Source: Glycomyces artemisiae (GTDB taxonomy: Bacteria > Actinomycetota > Actinomycetes > Mycobacteriales > Micromonosporaceae). Taken from it: 64,000 bases of DNA. The stretch is taken from the NCBI RefSeq assembly GCF_003002955.1, contig NZ_PVTJ01000007.1, forward strand, positions 186,001 to 250,000, written 5' to 3'. Shown one piece after another: positions 51,153 to 60,348 of the stretch (positions are counted from its first letter, which is position 1; each line of letters starts with the position of its first letter). The notes under the pieces are model-generated. The model was given only the letters and a program-made list of their open reading frames with translations, did no database searches and was not told the DNA's origin. The position numbers and the translations under genes are program-made.

Positions 51153-51889
51153 GCCGCGGGCAGCCGGTAGACGGAGACGTGGGACGGCGACTCGGCGGTG
51201 AACTCGCCGCCCTGCCAGTCGGCATGGCGGGATTCGAGTTCGAAGCCGGCGAGGCGGGCCATGAGGTCGAGTTCGGAGGGCCAGATGTAGCGGTGCGGGG
51301 AGCGGCCGAGGCGGGCCTGGCGGGTGTCGTCGAAGGTGAAGTGGTGGGAGACGACGTGCTGGTTGAGCGGGTCGTAGGTGTCGAGGAGGATGTAGCCGTC
51401 CTCGACGACGCCGACGGTCGCCTTGCGGCCCGGCGGCAGCGCGCGCAGTTCGGGGACCCAGAGTTCGATGACGAAGCGCCCGCCTGGGACGAGATGGCGG
51501 GCCGCGTTGCGGAAGCACTCGATCTGCAAGTCCTGGGTGAGCAGGTTCGAGATGGTGTTGAACACCAGGTAGGCCAAACGGAATTCGCCGGGGGCGCGGA
51601 CTGCGGTCATGTCGCCTTCGAGCACCGGGAGCGCGAATTCGTCCACTTTGGTGCGCAGCTGCGCGATCATGTCGGGCGACAGCTCGATCCCGGTCACCGG
51701 CACTCCGCGCTCGGCGAGCGGCACGCCCACGCGGCCGGTCCCGATCGCGAATTCCAGGGCGCGGCCGCCTTCTGCCAGTTCGGCGAGGCGATCGACCGTG
51801 GGGTTGAGCACCTCCGGCGCGAACATGCCCTCGCCGGGAGTGTCGTACCTGCGGGCGGTCTCGGCGTCCCAGATGTCGTTCGATTCCAT
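51149..51889 (-). CDS. Class I SAM-dependent methyltransferase
   Basis: The 246-residue protein has MESNDIWDAETARRYDTP, motif I ALEFAIGTGRVG, GIELSPDM, and a C-terminal YIWPSELDLMARLAGF. This is a Methyltransf_25-type small-molecule methylase common beside DinB genes in actinomycetes. AATCCT lies 6 nt before the ATG and may serve as the -10 of a leaderless transcript. Confidence 0.9.
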   Translation of the reverse strand: MESNDIWDAETARRYDTPGEGMFAPEVLNPTVDRLAELAEGGRALEFAIGTGRVGVPLAERGVPVTGIELSPDMIAQLRTKVDEFALPVLEGDMTAVRAPGEFRLAYLVFNTISNLLTQDLQIECFRNAARHLVPGGRFVIELWVPELRALPPGRKATVGVVEDGYILLDTYDPLNQHVVSHHFTFDDTRQARLGRSPHRYIWPSELDLMARLAGFELESRHADWQGGEFTAESPSHVSVYRLPAA

Positions 51890-51993
51890 CGCCCCAGGAT
51901 TCCCCAGGTCCGCAGCCCTGTCGAGCGGAATATCAACGTGCTTGAAAGCCCGAGACCCGGCCATGCCGTCGCGGCAAGGTCCGCCGTCCGCGG

Positions 51994-52719
51994 TCACCAG
52001 GTCCAAGTCCTCGGCGGGCGCGCCTGCACGTCTCGCAGCCATGCCGGACGCGGCGGCTTGTCGACCGGATCGATGCCCCATTCGCACGCTGGGCCGAGCT
52101 CATCGATGACGAGCGTGGAACGCTCGGGGTCATCGGCGGACCGTTCCAGGTCTTCGGCGTAGCGGACCAGCAGCGCGGTCCACGACGGGGCCAGGACGTC
52201 CCACTGACTGCACTCGATGTCGAGGCGCACCACCTGCCCGGGCGTCCCTCCTTCCGGCGGGTCGAGGTCGATGAACCAGTTGACATCGCCGTTCATCGTC
52301 CCCACGACCACCCTGTTCCTGAGGCTCGACGTCGGCCGCACCGGCCCGCTCACGTGGAGCATGCCTCTATCGATCAGGTAGGCCATGACGGGAGGACTGT
52401 CGAGGTCCGAGTCCTCCTCGGAGTCCCATGCCTGCGTCATCGCGACGATTTCCCCCGCGCTGAACAAGTGGTCGAGCGGCACCGGCGCAGGGCCGCCGAA
52501 GTTCGATCCGTTGTGGATGCCGAGGCTGGCCCGGAAATCGGGCGGCAGGACCACCTCCAACGCCGCCTCGATCGCGTCGATCTCCGACGCCGCGGCCGGT
52601 CCCGCGAGCAGCGGCAGCGAATCGGGCAGGACACGCCTCAAGGCCGCTTCAACTCGGGCCCAAGCGCTCTCGATGCCTTCAAAGGAGCGGTCATCGGTTT
52701 CAGCCACGCCACCGATCAT
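51994..52719 (-). CDS. SMI1/KNR4-family protein
   Basis: The 241 residues form an SMI1/KNR4 domain: WARVEAALRRVLPDSLPLL, IDAIEAALEVVLPPDFRASLGIHNGSNFGG and WFIDLDPPEGGTPGQVVRLD. Such proteins are frequent as immunity proteins to polymorphic toxins, but no toxin gene lies in the window, so it may be an orphan or a housekeeping regulator. ATG at 52719 is chosen; GTG at 52704 or ATG at 52740 are alternatives. Confidence 0.85.
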   Translation of the reverse strand: MIGGVAETDDRSFEGIESAWARVEAALRRVLPDSLPLLAGPAAASEIDAIEAALEVVLPPDFRASLGIHNGSNFGGPAPVPLDHLFSAGEIVAMTQAWDSEEDSDLDSPPVMAYLIDRGMLHVSGPVRPTSSLRNRVVVGTMNGDVNWFIDLDPPEGGTPGQVVRLDIECSQWDVLAPSWTALLVRYAEDLERSADDPERSTLVIDELGPACEWGIDPVDKPPRPAWLRDVQARPPRTWTW

Positions 52720-52795
52720 AGGGTTCCCGCCCGACAACATCGCGACTTCGGCATCAGCGGGGGCTTCGCGGAAGCGGGTCGAGCGGATTACGGTC

Positions 52796-53182
52796 TCAGG
52801 TGATCGCGCGGGTGAGCATGTGCGCCTGGCTCATTCGGCCGTCGGCACTGAAGCGACCGAAGAGGTGGACTTCGATGGCGATGTCTTTGCCGCGCTGCGA
52901 AGAGTGGAGGGTGTAGCGGGCGGCGAGGCGGTCGCCGCCCACGACCGCTTCGTGGACTTCCATGCGGATGGCGGGCCGGTTCTTGCGGACCGGGCGGGTG
53001 TGGTCGATGAGCTTCTGGCGGTCGATGCGGTTCCCGTCGGCGACCTGGACGATGTCAGGCGTGTGGTAGCGGTCGACGATCACTGCCGCGTCCTCGTCGC
53101 TGCTGAGCAGGTCGTGGGTGAATCCGGTGTAGAAGTCGGCGATGAACTGCTTGGGGTCTGCGGTGATGTTGAGCGGCTTCAT
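52796..53182 (-). CDS. NTF2-like (SnoaL) family protein
   Basis: The 128-residue cone-shaped alpha+beta protein has the SnoaL/NTF2 layout (FIADFYTGFTHDLLSSDEDAAVIVDRYHTPDIVQV; AARYTLHSSQRGKDIAIEVHLFGRF). These bind or isomerise small hydrophobic compounds; no catalytic pair can be assigned. It stands alone. Confidence 0.85.
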   Translation of the reverse strand: MKPLNITADPKQFIADFYTGFTHDLLSSDEDAAVIVDRYHTPDIVQVADGNRIDRQKLIDHTRPVRKNRPAIRMEVHEAVVGGDRLAARYTLHSSQRGKDIAIEVHLFGRFSADGRMSQAHMLTRAIT

Positions 53183-53293
53183 GGTTCCCAAGCATGCAGC
53201 CGGAGCCGTGCTGTCGCGTCGGCCGAGCGCGGTCCCTGTCCAGTACGCCCCCGGGCCCCTTTGCACCACGATGTACGACGCGGGGAGTACGGG

Positions 53294-54040
53294 TCAGCGG
53301 GCCGGTTCGCGCATGTCGGTCGTGGCGAGGAGGCGCGAGGTGAATGTCGGGGGGAGGGTCCGGGCGACGGCGGCTATGAGTTTGTTGTGCCAGCCAGGGA
53401 CGCTCAGGGATTTGCGCCTGCGGAAGTCGCGCAGGGCTTTCGCCGCGACGGCGTCAGGGCTCATCCAGAGGGGACCGGGGATCTTCGACATGTCCATGCG
53501 GGCGCTGTCGTGGAAGCCGGTACGGGTGAAGCCGGGGCAGAGGGCCATGACCGTGACACCATGGGGGCGTGCGGCCCTCGCGGTCGCCTGACTGAAGTTG
53601 ATGACCCAGGACTTGGACGCCGAGTAGGTCGAGCTGGGGAGGAACCCGAGCAGCGACGCCGTGTTGACCACTCCCCCGCTGCCGCGTTCCAGCATCGACG
53701 GGAGCCCGGCGTGAGTCAGGCGCAGGACTGCCTCCATGTGCAGTCGGGCCATCGTCACCTCGGCTTCAATGGGCGTGTCGAGGAAGCGCGTCGGGTGGCC
53801 GAACCCAGCGTTGTTGATGAGCAGGTCGACACCGGAGCGGCACCGCTCTTCGATCCGGGCGAGGTCCCCGGGCTCGGTGAGGTCGGCCTGGATCGGCTCC
53901 CCGTCGGAGGGGGACGGGAGGGGTTCTCGATCCACCAGGATCAGTCGGTAGCCATCGGCCGCAAGGAGCCTGGCGAAGGCCGCGCCGATTCCCGATGCGG
54001 CGCCGGTGATCAGGGCCGTCGGGGGCGGGGCGACGTTCAT
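53294..54040 (-). CDS. Short-chain dehydrogenase/reductase (SDR)
   Basis: The 248-residue classical SDR has TGAASGIG (cofactor loop), NNAGFG, the catalytic Ser in NTASLLG, and YSASK. It is probably an NADP-dependent ketoacyl or sterol-like reductase. ATG at 54040 is preferred to one 12 nt upstream, because a TATGCT box places transcription near it and other family members start at this point. Confidence 0.9.
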   Translation of the reverse strand: MNVAPPPTALITGAASGIGAAFARLLAADGYRLILVDREPLPSPSDGEPIQADLTEPGDLARIEERCRSGVDLLINNAGFGHPTRFLDTPIEAEVTMARLHMEAVLRLTHAGLPSMLERGSGGVVNTASLLGFLPSSTYSASKSWVINFSQATARAARPHGVTVMALCPGFTRTGFHDSARMDMSKIPGPLWMSPDAVAAKALRDFRRRKSLSVPGWHNKLIAAVARTLPPTFTSRLLATTDMREPAR

Positions 54041-54176
54041 GCGGCGGAGCATACAGCGGGCACGGCTCGGGCACCGCTGGCCGTTCCGCCGGGGCCGCCG
54101 ATCCTGACGAGGCGGGACAGCGGCGGGAGTCCGGCGGACCTGCCCGGGCCGCGCGACCCCCGTCTAAGGTGATGCG

Positions 54177-55112
54177 GTGCATCAGAAGCGAGCAGTGCTG
54201 TTGGGCGGGACCGGGGCCGTCGGCGGGGCCACGGCGCTGCGGTTGGCGCGAGCGGGGTGGGACGTCGCCGTGACCGGGCGGGATCCGAAGCGGATGCCCG
54301 CGAAGCTGACGGAGGCCGGGGTCCGGTTCCGCCAGGTGGAGCGGGGCGAGGTGCGGGAGGTGGGGCGGCTCGTCGGGGACGGGGTCGACCTGCTGGTCGA
54401 TCTGGTCGCCTACACCGGCGAGGACGTCGCCGCGATCCTCCCCGTCATGGGGGTCGCGGCCTGCCCGGTCGTCGTCTCCGGGCGGGCGGTCTACGTCGAC
54501 CGAGAAGGGCGGGACCTCAACGGCGCTCAACCGCCCCGGTTCGACGGACCGCTCACGGAGGACGGTCCCACGCTGGCCCCCGCCCCGCCGGGAACCGATC
54601 CGTTCACGCGGGAGGGCTACGGCCCCTGCAAGTCCGCGGCCGAGCGGGTCGCGCTCGACTCGGGGCTTCCCGTCACCGTGCTCCGGCCGTCGAAGGTCCA
54701 CGGCCGCTGGGCCCGCAACCCCAGGACCCTGACCGTCATCGAGCGGATGCGCAGCGACGCGGAGCGGTTCGAGCTCGCGAACGGCGATGTCGCCGACCAT
54801 CTCTCGGCCGCTTCCAATGTCGCCGCGCTGATCGAGGTCGTCGCCTCCAAACCCGAGGCGCGGATCGTGAACGCCGCCGACCCCGACACCCCGACCGCGG
54901 AGGCGATCGTGCGGGCCGTCGCCGCCGAGATCGCCTGGGAGGGCGCGATAGTGCGCACCGACGACGCCGAGCGCGGCCGTCATCCATGGCGGACCGCCAT
55001 GGTCCTGGACATGACCGCCGCGCTCGAACTCGGGTACCGCCCGGTCGGGACGGGGATCGAGCTGCTCCCCGAAGAGGTCCGCTGGGTCGCTTCGCGCTCA
55101 GCGGGACGGTGA
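54177..55112 (+). CDS. NAD-dependent epimerase/dehydratase-family protein
   Basis: The 311-residue extended SDR has VLLGGTGAVGGATALRLARAG (Rossmann loop), DLLVDLVAYTGED, VVVSGRAVYVD and a Tyr-x3-Lys (YGPCK). Its substrate is unclear. The GTG start lies 6 nt after TAAGGT (54165-54170), again indicating a leaderless transcript. It precedes the NACHT gene by 80 bp, but that gene has its own promoter. Confidence 0.85.
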   Translation: MHQKRAVLLGGTGAVGGATALRLARAGWDVAVTGRDPKRMPAKLTEAGVRFRQVERGEVREVGRLVGDGVDLLVDLVAYTGEDVAAILPVMGVAACPVVVSGRAVYVDREGRDLNGAQPPRFDGPLTEDGPTLAPAPPGTDPFTREGYGPCKSAAERVALDSGLPVTVLRPSKVHGRWARNPRTLTVIERMRSDAERFELANGDVADHLSAASNVAALIEVVASKPEARIVNAADPDTPTAEAIVRAVAAEIAWEGAIVRTDDAERGRHPWRTAMVLDMTAALELGYRPVGTGIELLPEEVRWVASRSAGR

Positions 55113-55180
55113 AAGCGGGTCCCGCGCCGGCATGACAGATCGCCGACCTTCGTGACCATCCGCGATTCGCCCCGAATCGC

Positions 55181-55186
55181 TATGGT
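55181..55186 (+). promoter_or_regulatory. -10 element of the leaderless NACHT gene
   Basis: TATGGT ends 6 nt before the ATG at 55193. No good -35 is present at 17-18 nt, so basal transcription may be weak or need an activator. Confidence 0.5.
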
Positions 55187-55192
55187 GTTCAA

Positions 55193-58100
55193 ATGAAGCC
55201 CGAAATCTGGGTTCCTGCGGCCGCCACTGTGCTCGCACCCCTCCTCCAAGTACTCTCCTCCGGCCTGATCGACCAGCGCAAGACGAACACCGACCGGTCC
55301 GATCGACTCCGGCCCCGGTCCAAGGCCAGAACCGCCCTGTTCTGGTCGCTGGTCGCCTCCGTGCCGGTCTCCCTTGCGATCTGGCTGCTCCCGCTCCCCC
55401 GCCGCTGGGTCTTCGCCGCCGCGTTCCTCGCGGCGTTCGCCGCGCTTCAGGCACTGCTGATCTGGCTCGACCGGAGACGGCTGCCGATGACCCCCGAGGC
55501 CGAGAAGTTCATGACCGCCGCCACCGGCCAGACCGGCGGGCACAAGTACGGCCAGCGCCTCATGCCCGATCTCGTGCGCGTCTACACCAAGAACGACCTC
55601 ACCAGCGGCGCGCCGGGGGCACCGAGCCCGGTCGGTGCCGCGAACATGCAGAACACCGCCTCCGACGACCCGCAGAAGGACTCCGAAGGCGAGCAGCGCA
55701 CCGCCTTCGAGAAGGTCCTGGTCGACCCGACGGTCAAGCACATCGCCATCACCGGCGAAGCGGGCATCGGCAAGACCAGCCTCCTGGAGTTCTGGGCTCG
55801 TGAGCTGCGCCTGCGCAAACCTTCGACCGGTGACCGCCTCTCGAAGCTCCGGCCGGTACTCATCGCCGCCCGATCGCTGGTCGGCAAGGCCTCCCTTGTC
55901 GACGCATTCGGGTCTGAACACCTGAGCCGCTCCCCCGGCCGGGGCCTGACCTGGCTGGTGATGATCGACGCCTTCGACGAGATCACCGATCCCGACGACC
56001 GCGAAGCGGTGGAGAGGATCGTTTTCGAGGCCGTCGACTTGGCGTCGAGCGGCCGGACCGACTGCAAGTTCGTCCTCACGAGCCGCGGTCTCAGCGGTCG
56101 GCGCCGACTGGACTTCGACGGCCGCGGAATCTCGCTCTACCAGTTGCAGCCCTTCACGAAGGAGCAGCTCCGCGAGTACCTCATTCGAGAGAACACCGGG
56201 CCGACCGACCATCAGACGCGAAATCAGAATTTCCAGGACGCTGTCAAGAACGCCGACCGGTTCATCCGGCGCTGGGACGGCCAGGACGACCTCCTCGAAC
56301 TCATCCGCCTCCCCCTGCTGGCGAACGTCACCGCGACCATCTACTTCGCGCAGCTCCGCCAGATCCCGAAGCGCCGCATCGACATCTACCACGATGCCGT
56401 CGAGCACTGGATCGCCCAGTTCCACAAGCGTTTGGACGAGCAGCGGCTCGGGCCCGCTCTCGCGCTTCTGCACCGCTGGCACACGAAGATCAGCGGCTCG
56501 GACCGACTGAACACCGACGCCGCCATTCGGCTGCTGTTGCAGACCCTGGCCGCGGCCCACCTGGAGACGAACCGGTCGGTCGTGGACATCGCCGCCGAGT
56601 TGTTCGAGCTTCCCATGCAGTCCTGGGACGACTCGGAACTGGAGTCGCTCCAGACGCTCCTCCAGGACACGGGCCTCGTCCACGACGTCCGCACGAGCCA
56701 TCCCAAGTTCGTCCACAAGACGTTCGCCGAGTACCTCGCTGCACCCACTATGGAGGGAAACTTCCGGGATCTCCGGGACTGGACCGGTGCGCTCCGGGAT
56801 CCGGACTTCAGGGTTGGGGCGGTATTCACTCTGGCGCAGATGGACTCCGGAAGGCGCAACGAGATCATTGAAGCCCTCGCGGCGGACGAGGACCACGCCC
56901 TCGCAACCGGTTGGATCGCGGTCGAAGGGCTCTGCGACTCTGCGAACCGCGCTATCGACGAGGACCGTCGAAAAGCACTCATCGCCACCGCGATCGGGGC
57001 CATGCCCCCGCACCTCTCGAACGAATGGGAGCAGCTGGTCATCGGGATCGCATCGATCGGGTACGGCCGGGACCTGCTCTGCGGGGTCGTGGAGCAACGG
57101 CGGATCTCCGACTGGGAGCTGCTGTTCATCGCCAGGCAGGTCGCCCGCCAGGAGAGCCGCGGAGTCGAACTGCTAAAGCGCATGGCGACCGAGGAGCGCC
57201 TCACCGACGAGCAGCGGGTGGACGCCGCAGACTTCCTGTTCGAATTCGACGCCAGCGGCAGTCTCACCCTCTTGAAGCAGTTCGAGTCCGCGGCGGTGCT
57301 CCCCGAGTTCCCGAGATTCGAAGCGCTTCGGCTCCTCGCTGAACGGGGTGCTCCCAAGTACCGACGCCGACTTCGCCGCTTCGCCCTCAGAGCCGCCGCC
57401 CTCCCGTCGACCAAGGTCAGTGCGGCCGCGGCCTTGGCGGAGTACGACCAGGACAAGGCGGTCAAGCTGCTTCGACGCCACGCCGCGAGGAGGGCAGCGG
57501 ATCCGTCCGCGGCGGTGACCGCCGCCTACCGGCTCGCGGCCTACCGGCGGGCCGAAGGAATTGCACTGCTGCACGGTCTCGCCGTCGACACCGTCCTCCC
57601 GGACTTGGTGCGCGTCAACGCGGCGACCAACCTCCTTGAGTTCGACAGGGAACGGGCGATAGCGCTGCTGCAGGAGTTCGCCACGAGGGAATCCGGGCTG
57701 TCGGCGGACGCCTTCGTCGAGGCGACCGCCCGGCTCGGATTCAGCCAAGGAAGATCCGATGTGCAGGAGCTCATCGCACTGGCGGATGATCTGTCGCTTC
57801 CTCCTTCTGAACGCGGCACGATCGCGCTCAAGATCAGGATCCTCGATCCTGTGGCTTCGCGGCGGTTGCTGGAGCGGTTCGCCTCCGACACCACCTTCAA
57901 CGACGTCGATCGGGCCAGCGCGATCGACGACTTGATCGAAGTCGACCGCCAGCGCTGGCTGCCCCGCCTGCGGGAGATCGTCGGCGACCCCGCCTTCTCC
58001 GACACCGCTCGGGTCGGTGCCGCGGGCTGGCTGTCGTACAGGGACCGCTCTCAGGGCGTCCCGCTGCTCAAGGCCCTCGAAGAGGACACCACCTTCACCG

Positions 58101-59740
58101 ACATCACCCGGGCCAACGCTGCGAACTGGAGATTCGGTCTTGGAGACGAAGACGCGGCCAGAGATCTTGAGCGAATCGCCCTCGATGCGGAGGCCCGCCC
58201 CGGCGCGAGGGTCTACGCCGCAACGGAATTGGCGGTCCGCAACCGCCGTGCCGGTCGGCGTTCACTGATGCGTTTGGCATCGGACCCGGATGTGACGGAC
58301 GAGCTTCGAGTGGACGCTCTCGCCGAGTCGGTTCGCCTCGCCGGCGGCCTGCGGCCGAGTCGGCTCAGCGATTGGGCAAGTGACCCTCACCGTGCCGAGG
58401 GATCACGCATCGCCGCCGCCAAGTCGCTGGTGCGGCATCGACGCGCCGAGGGCCTCGATCTGCTCCAAGCGTTCGCCACCGATATCGCGATCTCCGACCA
58501 AGGCCGCTCGAATGCGGCTGAAGCGCTCGCAGCGTTCGATCGAGATCGAGGTATACCCCTGCTGGCGCGGATCACCCAGGACGACGGGCTCATCGGTTCA
58601 GCGCGCGTCTCTGCCGCGAGAAACCTCGCCGAGTACGGTCTGCCGCTCGGCATGGGCGCATTGCGCGAGATGGCCCGCGACACCGCGCTTCATGGCAGCG
58701 CGGCTGCTGACGCGGCCTATCAGCTTGCGATCCGCGGCGATCGCAGCGGCGTCGATCTGCTGGCCGATCACTCGTCCGACCCTGCGCTGTTCGGGTACGC
58801 CAGAGTCAGTGCGGCCGAAGATCTCATCGCGTTCGACCGGGCGCTGGGTCTGGCACGGCTGCGAGATCTCGTTTGGGATGCGACCGGGGAACCCTGGTCG
58901 AGGGCGAGCGCCGCAGACCTGCTCGCACGTCATGAGCCCGTCAGCGGCATGGCCCTCCTGCGGGAGCTGGCCGAGAGCCCGGCCGACGATGTCGTCCGGG
59001 TCATCGCCACCGTGAGGCTCGCCTACTACAGGGAACGCGACGCCATGTCGACGCTGGCGGGCACTGCCGAGGACCAGGGGCTCTCAGGGCAGGTCCGGCT
59101 GCTAGCCGCGGACGCCTTCGCCGATCTCGACCGCAAAGCGGGGCTGCCGATCCTCCGCCGGTTCGCGGCCGGGGGCGAACTCAGCGATCTTTCGAGCGCG
59201 GTGGCGGCCTACAGACTGCACGAATTCGACAGCGTGACTGCCGTTCGCACCCTTGAGCAGATCGCCGCAAGCAGCAGCATGAACCCTTTCGCGCGAGTCT
59301 CGGCGGTGGACCACCTGATCGACTGCGAGGTCCCGTCAGGGCATCCCCTGATGACCGCGATGGCGAACGACGGCGGGTTCGACGGGTTCGCGCGGGTCAA
59401 CGCCGCGTGCGCTCTCGCATGGACCTTCCTGGCGGAGGGAACGGGCCTGCTGCGCAGTCTGGCCGACGACGAGTCCCTGGACCGGACGATCCGGTGCTGG
59501 GCGACGATCGCTCTCGCGGAGTGGATTCCGGCGACGGATGCCGTACTCGCGACCGACTTCACCGACGGGAGCGTGGATATCGAGCGGCTGCGGGCCGCCG
59601 CATCGGATCAGATCGTGATGGAGAAACGCTCGGGTTGGGCCGCCATGCGGCGGGTTCGGGAGCTTGCGCGGGTGTGTGAGGAGAGTGGGGCCGGGCGAGT
59701 TCCACCAAACCCGCCCGGCCCCGTGGGGAGTGCGAGTTAG
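55193..59740 (+). CDS. Membrane-anchored NACHT/STAND ATPase with long HEAT-like repeat array
   Basis: The 1515-residue protein has three N-terminal membrane helices (about 7-26, 47-68, 72-92) and a NACHT ATPase with Walker A GEAGIGKTS (188-196) and Walker B LVMIDAFDE (255-263). A winged-helix/HETHS-like region follows to about 530 (FVHKTFAEYLAA). From about 708 to 1443 there are some 22 repeats of 33 residues, pattern RVxAAxxLxxxDRxxGxxLLxxxAxD. STAND ATPases use C-terminal repeats to sense a ligand and oligomerise to activate an N-terminal effector. Bacterial NACHT proteins of this kind include anti-phage defenders, some with membrane effectors. The ATG is fixed by a TATGGT box 6 nt upstream. 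The ligand and a role in defence are inferred. Confidence 0.9.
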   Translation: MKPEIWVPAAATVLAPLLQVLSSGLIDQRKTNTDRSDRLRPRSKARTALFWSLVASVPVSLAIWLLPLPRRWVFAAAFLAAFAALQALLIWLDRRRLPMTPEAEKFMTAATGQTGGHKYGQRLMPDLVRVYTKNDLTSGAPGAPSPVGAANMQNTASDDPQKDSEGEQRTAFEKVLVDPTVKHIAITGEAGIGKTSLLEFWARELRLRKPSTGDRLSKLRPVLIAARSLVGKASLVDAFGSEHLSRSPGRGLTWLVMIDAFDEITDPDDREAVERIVFEAVDLASSGRTDCKFVLTSRGLSGRRRLDFDGRGISLYQLQPFTKEQLREYLIRENTGPTDHQTRNQNFQDAVKNADRFIRRWDGQDDLLELIRLPLLANVTATIYFAQLRQIPKRRIDIYHDAVEHWIAQFHKRLDEQRLGPALALLHRWHTKISGSDRLNTDAAIRLLLQTLAAAHLETNRSVVDIAAELFELPMQSWDDSELESLQTLLQDTGLVHDVRTSHPKFVHKTFAEYLAAPTMEGNFRDLRDWTGALRDPDFRVGAVFTLAQMDSGRRNEIIEALAADEDHALATGWIAVEGLCDSANRAIDEDRRKALIATAIGAMPPHLSNEWEQLVIGIASIGYGRDLLCGVVEQRRISDWELLFIARQVARQESRGVELLKRMATEERLTDEQRVDAADFLFEFDASGSLTLLKQFESAAVLPEFPRFEALRLLAERGAPKYRRRLRRFALRAAALPSTKVSAAAALAEYDQDKAVKLLRRHAARRAADPSAAVTAAYRLAAYRRAEGIALLHGLAVDTVLPDLVRVNAATNLLEFDRERAIALLQEFATRESGLSADAFVEATARLGFSQGRSDVQELIALADDLSLPPSERGTIALKIRILDPVASRRLLERFASDTTFNDVDRASAIDDLIEVDRQRWLPRLREIVGDPAFSDTARVGAAGWLSYRDRSQGVPLLKALEEDTTFTDITRANAANWRFGLGDEDAARDLERIALDAEARPGARVYAATELAVRNRRAGRRSLMRLASDPDVTDELRVDALAESVRLAGGLRPSRLSDWASDPHRAEGSRIAAAKSLVRHRRAEGLDLLQAFATDIAISDQGRSNAAEALAAFDRDRGIPLLARITQDDGLIGSARVSAARNLAEYGLPLGMGALREMARDTALHGSAAADAAYQLAIRGDRSGVDLLADHSSDPALFGYARVSAAEDLIAFDRALGLARLRDLVWDATGEPWSRASAADLLARHEPVSGMALLRELAESPADDVVRVIATVRLAYYRERDAMSTLAGTAEDQGLSGQVRLLAADAFADLDRKAGLPILRRFAAGGELSDLSSAVAAYRLHEFDSVTAVRTLEQIAASSSMNPFARVSAVDHLIDCEVPSGHPLMTAMANDGGFDGFARVNAACALAWTFLAEGTGLLRSLADDESLDRTIRCWATIALAEWIPATDAVLATDFTDGSVDIERLRAAASDQIVMEKRSGWAAMRRVRELARVCEESGAGRVPPNPPGPVGSAS
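59687..59722. terminator. Bidirectional terminator in the NACHT gene's last codons
   Basis: GGGGCCGGGCG (59687-59697) and CGCCCGGCCCC (59712-59722) form a perfect 11-bp stem with a 14-nt loop, inside the final codons of the NACHT gene and 20 nt past the stop of the convergent small gene. Confidence 0.65.
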
Positions 59741-59741
59741 G

Positions 59742-60050
59742 TCAAGTGGTGTCGGGCTCGGCGATGAGCGTGAGGCACTGGGCGATGATCCAGAGGTTCC
59801 ATTCGTCGCCTGCCCAGGCCGGGGACCATTCGGGGCTGTCCTCCGGGTCGTCGGTGAAGCGGCAGCATTGGCGCGGGCCGGCGCCGTCTTCGACGTCGAG
59901 GAGGTATTCGGTGACCCGAGGCGACTGGGCCGGTTGGGAACCGAGCGAGTAGAGCGTGAACACCGCTGGGCCGCGCTGGAAGTCGCCGAGGTAGCCGTCT
60001 ATGCCGGGCCTGCCGTCGGAGCGGAGGTTGTAGTCGCCCTTGCTAACCAT
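59742..60050 (-). CDS. Small protein of unknown function (102 residues)
   Basis: No family recognised. It is acidic and aromatic-rich (VFTLYSLG, EYLLDVEDGAG, WAGDEWNLWIIAQCLTLI), without a signal peptide or membrane helix. Its start overlaps the end of the upstream small gene by 8 nt, so the two are co-translated. It faces the NACHT gene across 1 nt between stops. Confidence 0.7.
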   Translation of the reverse strand: MVSKGDYNLRSDGRPGIDGYLGDFQRGPAVFTLYSLGSQPAQSPRVTEYLLDVEDGAGPRQCCRFTDDPEDSPEWSPAWAGDEWNLWIIAQCLTLIAEPDTT

Positions 60051-60348
60051 TGCAGAACCTCACGGCGCGGCGGTAGAAGATCCGGAACGCCTGCTCCTCG
60101 ACCCAGATCTTCGCGTGGGGCTTGAGGCCGTTCCAGAAGCGGCCCCAGGTCGCCTTGAGGTCGCCCGAGTTGAGGCCGGAGACGACGAGCACGACGTCGT
60201 CGTTGCCGGGGCCGGTCAGCACCTGGAACGAGTCGGGCGCGACCGGTCCGGCGGCCCTGACCGTGTAGGTCCGGTAGTCGTCGGAGAAGGTCCCGCGCAC
60301 GAGGTTCTGCGGATCGGGGTCTTCACTCGTTAGAGGGACTGCTCTCAT
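60043..60348 (-). CDS. Small protein of unknown function (101 residues)
   Basis: No family recognised. The sequence is mixed alpha/beta (DDYRTYTVRAAG, DSFQVLTGPGNDDVVLVVSG) with a basic aromatic end (FRIFYRRAVRFCNG). AAAGGAG before the ATG is a clear ribosome-binding site, and the codon usage matches neighbouring genes. It is the first gene of a two-gene unit, divergent from the XRE gene. Confidence 0.75.
   Translation of the reverse strand: MRAVPLTSEDPDPQNLVRGTFSDDYRTYTVRAAGPVAPDSFQVLTGPGNDDVVLVVSGLNSGDLKATWGRFWNGLKPHAKIWVEEQAFRIFYRRAVRFCNG

Noticed and set aside
51994..52719. SMI1/KNR4 protein as an immunity gene of a polymorphic toxin
   Set aside because: No toxin, RHS or secretion gene is found in the window, so the claim cannot be supported.
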